Source: Orbilia blumenaviensis (lineage: Eukaryota > Ascomycota > Orbiliomycetes > Orbiliales > Orbiliaceae). From it: a stretch of 64,000 nucleotides of DNA. The translations under genes and the position numbers were made by a program. The notes beneath the pieces are model-generated. The model saw nothing but the letters and a program-made list of their open reading frames with translations. It was not told where the DNA came from and searched no databases. The stretch's first letter is position 1. Every line of letters begins with the position of its first letter. Positions 34,578 through 47,047 of this stretch are shown piece by piece. The stretch lies in NCBI GenBank assembly GCA_036872755.1, contig JAVHNS010000008.1, positions 2,232,001 to 2,296,000 on the forward strand, read 5' to 3'.

Positions 34578-37500
34578 CTAAGTCTGTCTCGACCGGATGA
34601 ACGAGCGCTGCCCGGTAGCAGCAGCAGGCCTTTGGAACTGGAAGGACGTATGCCCCTTACTATACCGGCCGGGTATGGGGCTCGACGGATGAACCTCAGC
34701 GTACTTTTCTAGCACCTCCAACACACCGCCGGCGACGACGCTGCGGAGCTTCTCGTCAGCTTCCGCTGCTTCGGGGTTAGACTTGCGCGTAGAAACGTTT
34801 TGGAACACATAATTCAGCACCTGCGATTCAAATCAGTTAAGATGCAGCGCCATTACTTCTCTACGGGTATAAACTTACCTTATCGAGGACTAACCGAAAT
34901 TGAAGAATGACCTTCAAGACGCGCTCGTCGCTTATCGATACAGGGATCCAGCCGTCGAAGAGGAGCAGGTTCGATTGCTGAGTTGGTCTACCTCCGAAGA
35001 GCATGGTATTTAACACGGTATTTTGCGTAACCTCACGCATATATGTCGACTTGCCATCACCAGACCTTGCCTTTGTTCCAAACGAAACTATGGTGTCTCT
35101 TATAAGACCCTGGCCCGAACCCCTGCCGCCATAGTTCGTCGAGCTAGGATGAATCATTACGAAATTCTCCTCCATCGTTCTAAACCCAAGTCCGCCCCAC
35201 GCAACTGCGACGTTGGGGTAGCTCCCAGCCAAAGAAAGCGCCTTTATTAGGGGTATTGATGCAGAATTATCGTTGAATCTAGGATGGCCGTACTCTCCTT
35301 TGAACCGTTGATCCTTTGGTAAATAAGGGATAATGCCCTCAGCGACGAGAATTTCCTCTATTTGGTTTGCCGTCTGATCAATGACGCGGAGTGCGCCCCG
35401 ATGGAGGAAGTTGGCTTCGGTAAACCGCGTAGTTGCAAACATACTCTCATTATCGCGGCGTGTTCTCCATTCACGGAAGGCATTAATAGTGGCCATATGG
35501 TCGCTCCCCGTACCTCTTGCAAAGGCTGATTTGATCGTTTGAGCTTCCTTCTTTCTCTCCAGGGGTGTGACAAATAGATCACGGCTGCCGCCTGCTGCAC
35601 CCAGAATTATCATCGGGTCAAGGCATTTGAAGATAACGCCAAGCAAAATCATTTTCCCTAGAGATGGCTCGACAGGCCTTTTGGTTTGGGCTCCACGTTA
35701 GCTGATTGAGGACTCAAACCATATGCTCCCTCATACACAAGCTTCACTTACATCGTAGCCAAGACTTTCCCAAGATTTGTTAAGGTCTCGTCTTTTTCAA
35801 GGGCTCCGAGGCCTCTCAACTGGCTTAGAGCCGCCTCTATAGAAACAGCCGAGGGGGGTTCGATTGCTTCTGATAGAAACTGCCCAATCGGGTCCTTGAA
35901 ACCCTGTGCTCTGATATCCAGACATATCTCCTGGAGATCTGATCGAAGAATCTCGGGAAGACCCGATGGTCTAAACTCCGTAAACCTTTCCTTCGTAAAA
36001 AGCGCATAATAATGACCGTCACGGACACGTCCAGCCCTCCCAGCACGTTGTTTCGAATTTGACTTGCTTATCCACGTACATTGCAACTTGGTGATCCTAG
36101 AAATCTGCTCAAATCTCTTTTCCCTTAGCTTTCCACTGTCGACCACATACCTCACCTCCGGGATGGTGACGGATGTTTCCGCTATGTTCGTAGACAATAT
36201 GATCTTCCTCTTTCCGGCTGCATTTATATTAAAGACATCCATCTGCTGCTGTGGAAGCGAGGAGTGCAATATATCTATCCGATAGATATCGGAATCCTGG
36301 AAATCAACGCCGAGAGGCTTATTCCGTCGAAGCATCTCATCCACGAGCTTTATCTCTGCCAAACCCGGGAGAAACACCAATATATCACCAGCCTTTGTTG
36401 TCCTCGCGAGATGGGCCACAACAGTCGCCACAAGACCACAGGGTGTTAAGCCGTCGTCTTTGTCATTCGAAACCAGTATCTCGCCGTCTTCTCCAACAAT
36501 GGATTTGCGCTTCCAATCAATAACAGAGTCGTCTTCCGGCAGGCTAGCATCGCTAGACCTTTGTATCTTCTGAAGCGGTGCCACTTTTGCTTTATAATTC
36601 AATTCCAAATCAAGGTAATCTTGCGTGTCCGGATCCTTAAGAAGATTCAATTCTTTATCGGAGTAATTAGAGCTAAGCATGGACCGGACATCGTCGAGGA
36701 AATATTCTGCCACTGGAAACGTTCGTCCGGGGATAGATAGGGACGGACAATCCTTCAACAGCCCATTCTCCTGCTTAGTGGCAAAATACCCAGCAAATAG
36801 TTCTGTGTTCATGGTAGCGCTCATCAACACTACTTTTATCGCAGGGAGACCATCTTGCTCACGCTGGCGCATTACCCGCTTCAAAAGAACCATCAAGAAA
36901 TCTATTTGTATATCTCTTTCGTGCACCTCATCGATCAGAATATGTGAAATCCCCTTCAAAGCGGATTCAGCGTTTGAACGGAGTTGTTGAAGAAGGATAC
37001 CAGTTGTGCAAAAGTTTATGCTCCCATTCAGTGGTGCAACCTTGGAATCGAACCGGACATGGTATCCGACCGTCTTGCGAAGGGGTTCATTTCTTTCTTC
37101 GGCTACACGTTGAGCCACGGATGTAGCAGCGATCCTACGCGGCTGAGTACATATAATATTGCATGAGGCTGCTTCGCCGGATTTTACGGCATCCTCGAAT
37201 AAAATCTGAGGGACCTGAGCTAAATATAAATTTTAGTCGGCTTTCAAAACAAAAGAATGGCTGTATTCTTACTTGTCTTTCCACTTCCAGTGGCTCCCAC
37301 AACAATGCTCACTGGGTTGCTTTTAATGATATCCAAAACTTGGGCATTATGTTGGTTCATTGGCAATTCCGCCCGTTTCCTCCTCAGCTCTTCGAGACTA
37401 GGATCAGCATTATATGCAAGATAATCATCGAGTAGCTGTTGACTTCTGATCTTTGCCGCCTGTGGATTGGGAGACCCTCCAAAACTCCGGCTCCTCGTCG

Positions 37501-39116
37501 CAGCATCACTTTCCTTGGTAGACTTGGTATCAGAATATTCACGAGGAATCCCAATTCTCCGAACCATGTTGACTGTATCCACCATCGGCTGCAAGTAATC
37601 CCACCGCGAACGAAACCAGATCGGTGCCAAAGGCTTCAGTATTTCACCTTTCCCAACCCGCAAAGCCTCAATAAACTCTGAAAATATTTCTGGTTCTTCT
37701 TGACGTAACTTGAGAGCAGCCACGAAGTAAGCAAGTGTCTCGGTAGTTTTTTTGGAAGCAGCATAAACCACATCCCCAACCGGTTCATTATCAATCAAAG
37801 CCTGAAGGGAATTCATCCCTGCTATACGCAATGCCTTCTCAGCTGGAGCAACACATTCATATTTATTGATCTTGCCGTTCTGTTTGCAGATATTGAGGAA
37901 CTGTTGAGCATTGGAAGAGTTAAGAGACATGGCGTTTTTGACCTGGAGGCTTGAATCTGCGTTTTGGGCGTGCCACTCCTCGGCTTGCTTTTTAAATAAC
38001 AAGCAAGCAATAGTATCCCCGATTACAACATCGCGGTGCCTTACGACAACTTTGATGTTTTGTGGCGGGAAGCTTAGTATAATCTCGAACAGTTTGTTAC
38101 GAGGGATCCTCCGATAGTTGAATTCGGGCACCCCATTGTATGCTGCACAATATTCGTAGATTTCCAACTTGGAATCCTTCTCCTTCTTCAAGACCTCATG
38201 GGTGAGTTCGCCCTTGTCGTATGCAGTTCCGAAGAACTGTTCTAGGCCAGCTTGTTGGTGAATTTGGCAAGCAACGTGTAACCAAGCAACTTTCCGGGCA
38301 GATGCCTAATTTTTTTTAAAAAAAAAGTTAAAAATTAAAAATTAAAAATTAAAGACATTGGATTGCTTTTATCAGTAGCTGGCGGCAGGACTGAAAACCA
38401 AAGAAATTTCCGAGGTGCAGGTGGGTAGAGCGGGCAGCCATAGGGGTCAATACCTGATTATCAGCGGCCCCGTACCCGACGAAGGTATTCGCTGCGTCGT
38501 TTATTTTTATCTTTCCTGTTGCTCGAACGTGATGGATGACCTGGCCCTTTGAAGTCCTTGAGCTACTTCCGAAGATTGATACTTTGGTAAACTTTCCCGT
38601 TTCTAGAAGGCAATCTAGAGGTGCTTCATGCAATCGGGCGTATTGTCCATTGGTAGGGATTTTGAATTCAGCCAAACACTCAGCTCTCGTTCTGTACAGA
38701 TGAAGATCGTGTGGCCTTTGCTCAATCGGTTTCTTGGGGACGTTGATTTCATGTTGCCCCCGATGCTTGAAGATATTGTTCCCAAGGGGCCCTCTTGAGC
38801 TAACTTTGCGCTGTGAGGGGTGGCCCTTGACTTTTAGAGATGTTCCAAGTTGCTTCGATTTAGACTGTTTTGTGGAAGGGCCGGGGGTATGAGATGACGT
38901 AGAGCGTGGTTTACCTTTCTCTGAAGCGTGCTGGGTAGCCGAGTAGAAAACATTATCAGAAGACCGAGACCTGAGAGGGAGTTCTGATTGTGTGGCATAG
39001 TAGGAACATCGTGATGATGGGTTCAGGGTGGTGAGAGTGGGGCATCTGTTTAGGCTACTGCGAACGAGAATCCGGAGCCGCGATTGACGATATATTGGGG
39101 GTGCTCTTCTCCCCAA
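34578..39116 (-). CDS. Mitochondrial DEAH-box RNA helicase (DHX30/DHX36-like)
   Basis: Exons 38454-39116, 37273-38305, 35752-37219, 34879-35677 and 34578-34820 give about 1400 residues. The Arg/Ser-rich, acid-poor first ~45 residues look like a mitochondrial targeting peptide. Two regions resemble dsRNA-binding folds: GYGAADNQASARKVAWLHVA near residue 215, and a second near 300. Helicase motifs are GATGSGKTTQ (about 560), DEVH (about 662), SAT (about 698) and QRAGRAGR, followed by the DEAH winged-helix/ratchet and OB regions (AEANFLHRGAL to QSNLLLFDGWIPVS). The join SGKT|TQVPQ across intron 37220-37272 is exact. No ATG opens this frame: a TAG lies just above 39116, so a short upstream exon is likely and 39116 is only the frame limit. 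Likely role: RNA processing or ribosome assembly in mitochondria (inferred). Confidence 0.88.
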
Positions 39117-40392
39117 AGACTAAGTATGCCCGAATCATTAACTTTTTTACTTCCTTACGATCTGTTTCCCGTCTTTCTAATTTTATAATTTTCTGGAGCA
39201 AAGCTGGGGGTGAGGGTATTGAGACTAACGGATAAGAAGGAACCCTGCATCACAGGAATATATCACAAAGGTCTGGGGTTTGATGCACGTTGTTGAAATG
39301 TCGAAATGCCGAAATGGATGTCAATCTATTGGCCGAGAATATTTTCCGGCATATCGTTGAGTGGAGACGTTAAACTAGGAGGCTGATTGTCTATCGAAGG
39401 TGAAGGCGATGAAAGAGATGGAACGAGGAGGGTCGAGTGGTGCAGAATTTCCCATGAAACTAGTTGGTCGTTGATGGGGAGGGGAGGGTGTGCGATGGTC
39501 AATAGTAGCTGATGAGGCGATCATCTACTTGGGTATTGTAATGAGTACTTGCTTGAGGATGCAGAAGATGAAGCTTGGAGATAATTAGGTACCTACCTAT
39601 GTACTAAGTAGAATGTAGCCAAATATATATATATATTGTAGTAGTATAAAAAAATTAAAATAGAAAAAAAAAATTTGTAGAACGAGAGATAGAGGAAGAA
39701 GAGGAAGAAGAAGAAGAAGAAAAAAAAAAGTAAAGAGGAAAAAGAAAACAAGAAGAAGAGGAAGAGGAAGAAGCGACAGGCGACAGACGACAAGGCCTGG
39801 AGCACCCCGGTTCAGCCAGGCTTGGCAAAGACCTGGCCGGTATGCCAAGCCAAAGGTGTCCAGCATGGGTTGCTAGAGTGATCTGCTACACACCGCGCCG
39901 CTTGATCGCACTGTACTTACTTAGTACTTACCCAGGTAACCTACCAGCTACTTACTTCATACAGACGACGACGACGACGACACACGCACACCCCCCCACC
40001 CCCCTCCTCCCTCCCCAATTCTCATCGCGTACCGGTGATACCGATCCTCTCTAGTATGTGTACCCGTAACATCCGGAAGATGTGCAAACCCTCCCCTCCC
40101 CTCCTCCAATTCCGTCCTGCAAGCTAATGATCGTCTCAATTCAGTATACCGATCTCCCAGCTGAGCCGCTTGGTGGTTTCCCCTCACGATTTCTCACTTC
40201 TCACTTCAAGATTCACGTTTACTCTAAGGGCTTGCAGCTCGGCTCCCACGCTATTCGAATACATCCAAACGAAACTGCCCCCCCGGGTCCCTACCATTTA
40301 CTTGGCCCAGCACACGCAGAACCTTTTTACATTCTCGATCCTAGCCTTCAGGAGTAGCTGTTCACGGCATTCAACTTCCCACAGCTTTTGAA
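39117..40392. other. Divergent promoter region, mitochondrial helicase and ARL1
   Basis: About 1.3 kb. Probably includes the missing first exon of the helicase gene (minus side), purine-rich AAG/AGG repeats (39690-39770), TACTTA/GGTAAC tracts, and an ACG repeat (39966-39980). No separate gene supported. Confidence 0.5.
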
Positions 40393-40817
40393 ATGGGTGG
40401 ATGGCTTTCACGTTTGTCTGCTTTGGCGGGATGGGGAAAGAAAGAAGTTAGAATTTTGATTCTCGGCTTGGTACGTCCTGGGCACCTGGCACCTGCACCC
40501 TATAATGATTCAAACGATTTCTAACACAACTACCGCCGGATTTGACAGGACAACGCTGGCAAGACAACTTTGTTATATAGGCTAAAGGTTCTCAATGACC
40601 CCGATTACATTCATCGAGCGAAATATCCATATGATATAGTATGATGAGCCTTTGAGTACTAACGGCTGCTAGATCGGAGAAGTGGTTACGACCGTCCCCA
40701 CCATCGGGTTCAATGTTGAAAGCGTCACGTATAAGAATCTAAACTTTAACGTCTGGGTGCGTATTCGGGCAAAAGCCGCCGCGATCCGATATTAAACACC
40801 CTCTTTCTTTCTTTCTT

Positions 40818-40870
<53 letters not shown>

Positions 40871-41529
40871 TTTTTTTTTTTTTTTTTTATCTCTTAGCTA
40901 TCTTTTTTATCTTTTTCTTCCCGAGATACCCCGCTAACTATTAACCCCCCCGGTTTAGGATTTGGGTATGTATTTCCGGGACCCTTGTGCTCGACTGCAT
41001 ACAACCGACTAAGTAGATAATATTAGGCGGACAGACAAGCATCAGACCGTTAGTCATTTCGATAAGCTTCGAGCTTTCCGGTCCAGTGCCAGCGCTAACC
41101 ACGTAGTGATATGGTATCTAGATACTGGAGGTGTTATTACGCAAATACTGCGGCTGTTATATTCGTCGTGGATGCAACGGACAAGGACCGACTCTCCACA
41201 GCCAGTGAGGAGCTCCAAGCCATGCTAAACGAAGAAGAGTTGAGGGAAGCCGCACTCTTGGTCTTTGCCAACAAGCAAGACCAGCCCGGCGCCCTCGGTG
41301 CGGGTGAGATTTCCACGATCCTAGAACTTCCGAAGCTCAAGGACCGGAGTTGGAGCATTGTAGCATGTAGCGCTGTCACAAACTTGGGTAGGGGGTCCCT
41401 GTTTTTTTTATTTTGTTTTTTTTAGGCGGTTGGGATCAAAAAGGCAGGATAGGCCTCAGCTGACATTTATTCATAGGCATAAATGAGGGGATGGATTGGC
41501 TTGTCCAGACGGTTCATGAGGGACAGTAG
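40393..41529 (+). CDS. ARL1: ARL1, Arf-like Golgi GTPase
   Basis: Small GTPase of the trans-Golgi that recruits GRIP-domain tethers. Seven exons: 40393-40470, 40549-40587, 40673-40756, 40959-40965, 41027-41048, 41122-41387 and 41477-41529, giving 182 residues, as expected. The N-terminal Gly2 (MGGWLSRL) is a myristoylation site. GTPase motifs are [16 protein letters not shown] (P-loop), PTIGFNVE (switch I), WDLGGQTS (DxxG), NKQD and the C-terminal CSAV; ends [13 protein letters not shown]. The DLG of DxxGGQ is coded by a 7-nt exon and GGQTSIR by a 22-nt exon. Both are forced by protein conservation and have GT..AG borders. Intron 3 (202 bp) carries a long CT/T tract. Confidence 0.96.
40801..40888. 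repeat. Pyrimidine microsatellite (TTTC)n(CT)n(T)n in ARL1 intron 3
   Basis: About 88 nt of uninterrupted pyrimidine, TTTC units then CT units then a T-run of about 27, inside the intron before the 7-nt exon. Confidence 0.93.
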
Positions 41530-41796
41530 GGAATAATGGATGGTAGGTTTTCGAGTAGTGATATCTATGTTAGGAAATACCCGCGGTAGTTTGTATAGGT
41601 TAGATTGCCATTGGTGCAATATGAATGTAGTCGAAGAGAGGATTTGGTAGGCACGATTATGGAAAGCGTTCTTGATAGCAATTGATAGTAATTTTGATCG
41701 ACTGGTCGTCATGTACGTACACGCGATGTGTGAAGTGCCATCGATGGCTTTCTTCCTTTCCTCTTTCCTTCCTTCCTTCTTTCTTCTTCTCCTTCT

Positions 41797-41838
<42 letters not shown>

Positions 41839-42769
41839 TTTCATTAGTATGGCACAAGAGTACCTAGCTTTTCTTGTAAGACACAGGCCGTATTTACTCT
41901 AGGTACTTGTTTAAATACTCAAAGCATTTGAGTACTGGACCTACGTACCTACCCAGGTAACCGGTAGTACCTGGGTACTAGGTACCTACACTACCTATAT
42001 TTTAATACAGGCGCTTTTTATATCATGTCGGCGATGTAATCTATATGTTGGCCTATAAGCGGTTAGGTATATATGAGGTAAGTACCTAGGTAGTAGGTAC
42101 CTAGGTACTCATTCATACTCAACCTCAGCAGCCAGCAGGGAGTCGACTCTTCCGATTATGCTGAGTCAGCCAGCAGAACGAACAATACCACATCGGTTAC
42201 CACGTGATCACAAAGATGTTTGTGTGCCAAGCAAGTGTGACTGCTTTTCAAGAGCCGCATTCAATCTTTAGGAGAGCAAGCAAACCCGCCTTTGCCAAAG
42301 GAGCCAGAGTACGCACAATTTACAGCTCTAGTTACAATTACAATTACAATGGACCTGCAAAATAATCGTGATTGGATCAAATGCAAGTTGATTGGATCAA
42401 ATACAAGTTGATTGTTGAATTCGCGCGGTCAAAAATGCTTCCAGTCTGTAGGCCTGCGGGGATACAAGCACTTATCTAGAATATCCCAACTTGTGGTATT
42501 TGTGTGTGGGTGTTTTTTTTTCAAGTCCCCAAACCTTTGCTTTTTTAGTCCTCTTTTTTCTGGCTGGCCCTAAACGAAACCACAAACCTCTCAACCACAC
42601 TTCAAACGTCGAACATCGAATATCAACATTCTTCGTGTAGCGTCGACACAGGCATAAAAGATCTCGACACCTTCGGCCAGTACTTTTGAGCTCCTAGGAC
42701 CACTTACCCTATCATACCCACCCCAGACCCCGCCGTTTCCTCCAGGAGCGAGGCTTCAATCCCGACAAA
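41530..42769. other. Intergenic between ARL1 and eL13
   Basis: About 1.24 kb. It contains a long T-run (about 41800-41837), TACCTAGG tracts (41900-42110), a two-copy 20-bp tandem repeat (42370-42413), and the presumed eL13 promoter and leader. No gene supported. Confidence 0.55.
42370..42413. repeat. 20-bp tandem duplication
   Basis: The unit GATTGGATCAAATGCAAGTT occurs twice in direct succession with one difference (TGC versus TAC), followed by a GATT remnant. Confidence 0.9.
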
Positions 42770-43648
42770 ATGACCATCAAACGTACGTTTGCCGTTCTAT
42801 CGGAACATCCGACAACCTGTGAACAGGAACACTATCGTACCAGTAGACGCCTGGCTAACAATATCCACCAGACAATCAACAACTTCCCAACAACCATTTC
42901 CGAAAGCATTGGCAGGAGCGTGTTAGGGTTCACTTCGACCAAGTTGGTAGCCTGAGCCCATGTGTTTATGTGTATGGGGAACTGGAGTACTGACCCCTCG
43001 ATAGCCCGGACGTAAGCTTCGTCGACGACAAGCCCGTCTCTCCAAAGCCGCTGCAGTCGCTCCCCGCCCAGTCGACAAGTTAAGACCGGTCGTCCGATGC
43101 CCAACTGTCAAATACAACCGTCGAGTTCGCCCTGGTCGTGGATTTACCCTTGAGGAGCTCAAGGTAGGCGCTGACATGCTCCCCTGCCCTCGACCCTTCC
43201 TTAAATTGATAGAGCGTTAATGACCAAGATCCCTCGAAAACCGTAGGCTGCTGCTATTCCTCGAAAACTTGCTTTGACCATTGGTATCCCTGTCGATCAC
43301 CGACGCCAAAATCGCTCGGAAGAAGGATTGGCTGTCAATGTTGAGAGGCTTAAGGAGTACAAGGATAAGCTTATCCTTTTCCCACGACACATCGGACGAC
43401 CGAAGAAGGGTGATGCAAGCAAGGAGGATGTAGCTGCTGCTCGCAGCGCAAAGGTGCAACCAACTTCTGCACTATTCCCAATCACTGCCGTCGACAAGAC
43501 TATTAAAGAGCGTAGCATTACCTCTGAAGAAAAAGACACAAGCGCCTATAGGAAACTCAGGCTGGCCAGGAGTGATGCCAAATATGTTGGTGCCCGGGAA
43601 AAGCGTGCAAAGGCGAAGGCGGAAGCAGAGGCTGCTGCAAAGAAATAA
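42770..43648 (+). CDS. RPL13: 60S ribosomal protein eL13
   Basis: Large-subunit ribosomal protein. Exons 42770-42782, 42872-42942, 43005-43163 and 43247-43648 give 214 residues. The first exon is 13 nt (MTIK plus one base), and H of [10 protein letters not shown] is split across it. Signatures are [69 protein letters not shown], and the Lys/Ala-rich end [16 protein letters not shown]. Like many ribosomal protein genes it is intron-rich at the 5' end. Confidence 0.97.
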
Positions 43649-44267
43649 GGGTTCAGCTACCCTCTGTTTTTTTCTTCGTCTTTTCAATGCCCTCTCCGTT
43701 TTTTTTTTATGTCAAGCTTTACTATTTACTTCGTTCGCCGGTTTCATTTCACGTTATGTGTCAATGGGTTTTTTTAATATTCCTTTCATGTTCTCTGACT
43801 AACAAACTCATCCAACTCCAATACACAACCCAACTCATCACCTCGACGCTTGCCGTCCCCAAGCGACGAACGATACTCTACATACACTACTACCACGATG
43901 GTTGCACGAAACTTACGTATGCATCCATCACTCAATATGCTGCCCTTTCAGGGTGGAATTCCTTATTCTAGCATTACTAGATAACCCTCGAACGCCTATG
44001 GCTCTCTATGTACGTTACATGAACACAATTGTATGACCTCCGCGGAGGCTCTATTTCCTGGATATCCATTTTGATTATTATGGCTGTAAAAAAAAAAAAA
44101 AAATTTGTACGGCGACAAACCGTAATTTCCATAAGATTTTCTCGATTTTTTGGCGCCGGGAACCCCCACCGCCACTACGCTCTACCTCTTGTGGGTGATC
44201 TTGGCTGGATATCCTAACGCCTCATCATTTCCGATGGTGTGCGTGTGTGTCTCTGTTGCACCAATCC
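43649..44267. other. Convergent 3' region, eL13 and SmgGDS-like gene
   Basis: About 620 bp of probable 3' UTRs with T-runs and an A-run at 44088-44102. No gene supported. Confidence 0.55.
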
Positions 44268-46585
44268 CTAATCCGAGCTGAGTATGTCCTTGATCTGCAA
44301 GTCCGTTACTTCCTGCCCATCGAGAAACGACTGGAACAAAGTTGCAGATGGCTTTGGTGTTTGAGACGTCTAGACATCGGTTAGCAAAGACAAACTCATA
44401 GGGCTCAGTATGGGACCTACGTTATTTTTTAAAAAGCCAGCCAAAAACATATAAACGTTTTCTTTATCTTTTTGAGATTGTGAATTAGTCCCCAGTCCCT
44501 GATCATCTCCTAGGCGTGATGATTCTAGCGGATTTAGAGAACCTGTCAAACTAGTAGGCTGTGCAATAGCTCGTTTGAGCACCCGAAAGAACGCCTCCGG
44601 GAACGTAATGCCCCCTACAGCTTTCGCACCGTCTATGGTTTGAACACACAGAGCCAATGCAAACAAGCCCTCGGAAGCTACCACTGGCCACTTCTCTTGG
44701 ACTATCATATCAACCACCGGTTCTATGATTCTAGGAGACAGGTCAATAACTCTCTGCTGGATGGAATTTCGCGTGGAATTGACGGATTGTGACTTTGCTG
44801 CCTCTCGCAAGATTGACACTACTATCCGACCAACTTCTACTCGAATCGGAGTTTCTGTATTTTTGGCGTATAGGTCGAGTATTTGGTCCATAGAAGATGC
44901 ACCAGGCACGCCATTGGAGGGCAACAATAGACGATCCACGTTCATAGCTGGTGTAAATGAGAAAGAGGAGGAAGGAGCCACAAAAAAAGTCAGCCACTGA
45001 AGCTATGTTGGAACGCGGTTAAGACTAACATGATTTTGTTACCAGAATTCGAACGAGGCTAAGCCCCATGTGCTGCACCTCTATCATCACAGACGCAAGA
45101 TAAAACTTCTGGCAGTAATCAAAAATCCCAGCTTGGACGACTGGCTCTCGAATCGATGGAGATCCTATAATGAGGTTTTTTAAAGCTCCGCCTACCGCAT
45201 GCAGGACGCCAATTTGGCTCTGCTCCTTTAGTATGTGTACCAGAGACAAGTGTACCTGGTATTCACGCACAAGTGCACAGCAAGTCCCAGGGTCTTTGGC
45301 CGTGTTTCCTAGAATCAGCGCTGCAGATGTTAGAAGGTTAGAATCGTCCGAGTTCAGTAACTGGATGACTGAGTCCAAAACCGCTGATCCAACAGGATAC
45401 TCGTTCTGAAATGGCTCAGATGCCGATATATCGGATATCATAGTAATTGCGGAACCTCGTGTACTACGGATGAGACGTGATATATCGTCTCGGTCGACTC
45501 CGTCCGGAACGAGCTCTGATTTCTGTGACAATTGATCTTCCCAATACCGGAGCCTGGTTACCAGTGCGAGGTAATTCAAGATCAGGCTAGGGTCTAAGCT
45601 GAACTCTTTGGTGTATTCTTCTTTGTGTAAGGCAGACAAGCAGCTTAATACAAGATGGAGAATATCAAATTGAGTGGATGGGCGGATCGCTAAGTCGAGA
45701 AGTGTAGTGATGAGCACACTGGCCTCGTCACCAAATGATACATCTAAAGAGTACGTTAAACTTCAATCATGGGCTGTCCTTAGGTTGAGCTGTTTAACCA
45801 GGTTGGCAATTTCAAGGACAATGGAGCTACGGACCTAACTGAAGAGCAAGTTCCAGGCACCGCAATGCATATTCTGTTGCGAGATTATGTTCCTCATCCG
45901 CATCACCGAGGACTTTAACCAAGTGTTTCGGTAGCCCATGCTCGAAGGCATACCTCTGGGCAGGTTCTACGTGGTTTGCGATATTCAAAGGTAAGAACAG
46001 CTTCATGTAACTTTAGCGGGGAAAGCGTAACGCACCATATTCGTTCATGAAATTATATATGACAACCATTGCCAAGGATCGCAGTTGCAAGACTGCGACA
46101 CCAACACTAGCTAGATTATCGTAGCATTTAGTTTCGATTATGATGTCGCGATTCAGATCTAGGTAGAAGGTCAGTGGGCTGTACCAACATGTATTTGCAA
46201 CGGGGCTCCCAACCATTATCGGCACAGCAGTTCCCTATAAACCTGAGCCTCTGTTTTAGGATCCTTTCGGGCTCTTCCAGTCGAAGACTACTTGAGCAGG
46301 CGGCAAGCAATCCCACTTGTCCAAACACACTCCGCCAGGGAACTAAGGGGTCTCGCCTTCAGCAAACTAAAACCTAAGAAAGGTGACTAACGCGGGATAT
46401 TAACCCTGACGAGCAGCATCGGCGAGTGACTCTAGAGCTTGACTTCTTGCGGCTTCGTCACCCGTATCGTTTTGTAGGATTGAAGCCAACTCGGTGGTCC
46501 ATCTGCTTTCTAGCATGTCGGGATCGGAGAGGGCGTCCGCCAACCATGGCAGGACACTGACTATCGCTGTTGCCGGGTCGGTCAT
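44268..46585 (-). CDS. SmgGDS/RAP1GDS1-like armadillo-repeat protein
   Basis: Seven exons: 46405-46585, 46214-46342, 46036-46158, 45835-45966, 45043-45743, 44421-44996 and 44268-44369, giving 647 residues. It is an armadillo-type alpha-helical solenoid. Family-like stretches are ERILKQRLRFIGNCCADN, SLAMVVIYNFMNEYEPAQRY, ATEYALRCLELALQ, TSAALILGNTAKDPGTCCAL, and VLHAVGGALKNLIIGSP. SmgGDS proteins bind and act as chaperones or exchange factors for small GTPases with C-terminal basic tails (RhoA, Rap1); a GTPase-binding role is inferred. All junctions keep phase. The start of exon 6 (44996) is the least certain, because residues WLTFFVAPSSSFSF look unusual; a later acceptor is possible. Confidence 0.85.
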
Positions 46586-47047
46586 GATATAATATGAATA
46601 GGTGGTGATAGTTGGAGTGCTTTATTGGTTTGAAGGAATCTGGTATCTATCATCCTAATCCGCATGCAGAAGTGAAGTTCTTGCTTTATATACAGATACC
46701 CTACGTGCTTCCTACAGGCATACACCCACACAGAATTAAACACCATGTTGCATAGTTCCCGCCAAGACCATGCACTTGTGTTGCTGTCTTGGCACAAGAC
46801 CAGTCTTGTGTCGTTCTTGTTTGTGCTCAACCCACCAGGACTCAGTTTGTGAAATTGTGTTGCAGTTGTGTTGTGTTGCTTGGGGATACGTGGTAGAATT
46901 CACGCGCGCGCAGAGAAGTTGACACCAGCACCCTTTTCGGATCACCTAAGGACGACTGCCACTTCCCCAATCACATATCCCTTTCTCAAGTCATCACTTT
47001 GCTCAACCGGTATCCCGCCATTGTTCCAAATCCCGCCATTCACCATC
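46586..47047. other. Divergent promoter between SmgGDS-like gene and DPM3
   Basis: 462 bp separate two divergent starts, so a shared promoter is likely. It contains GTTGTGTTG repeats around 46855-46880 and a CGCGCG stretch near 46903-46910. Confidence 0.6.

Noticed and set aside
41657..41844. Lys-rich frames near 41.8 kb
   Set aside because: Produced by the long T/A homopolymer downstream of ARL1.
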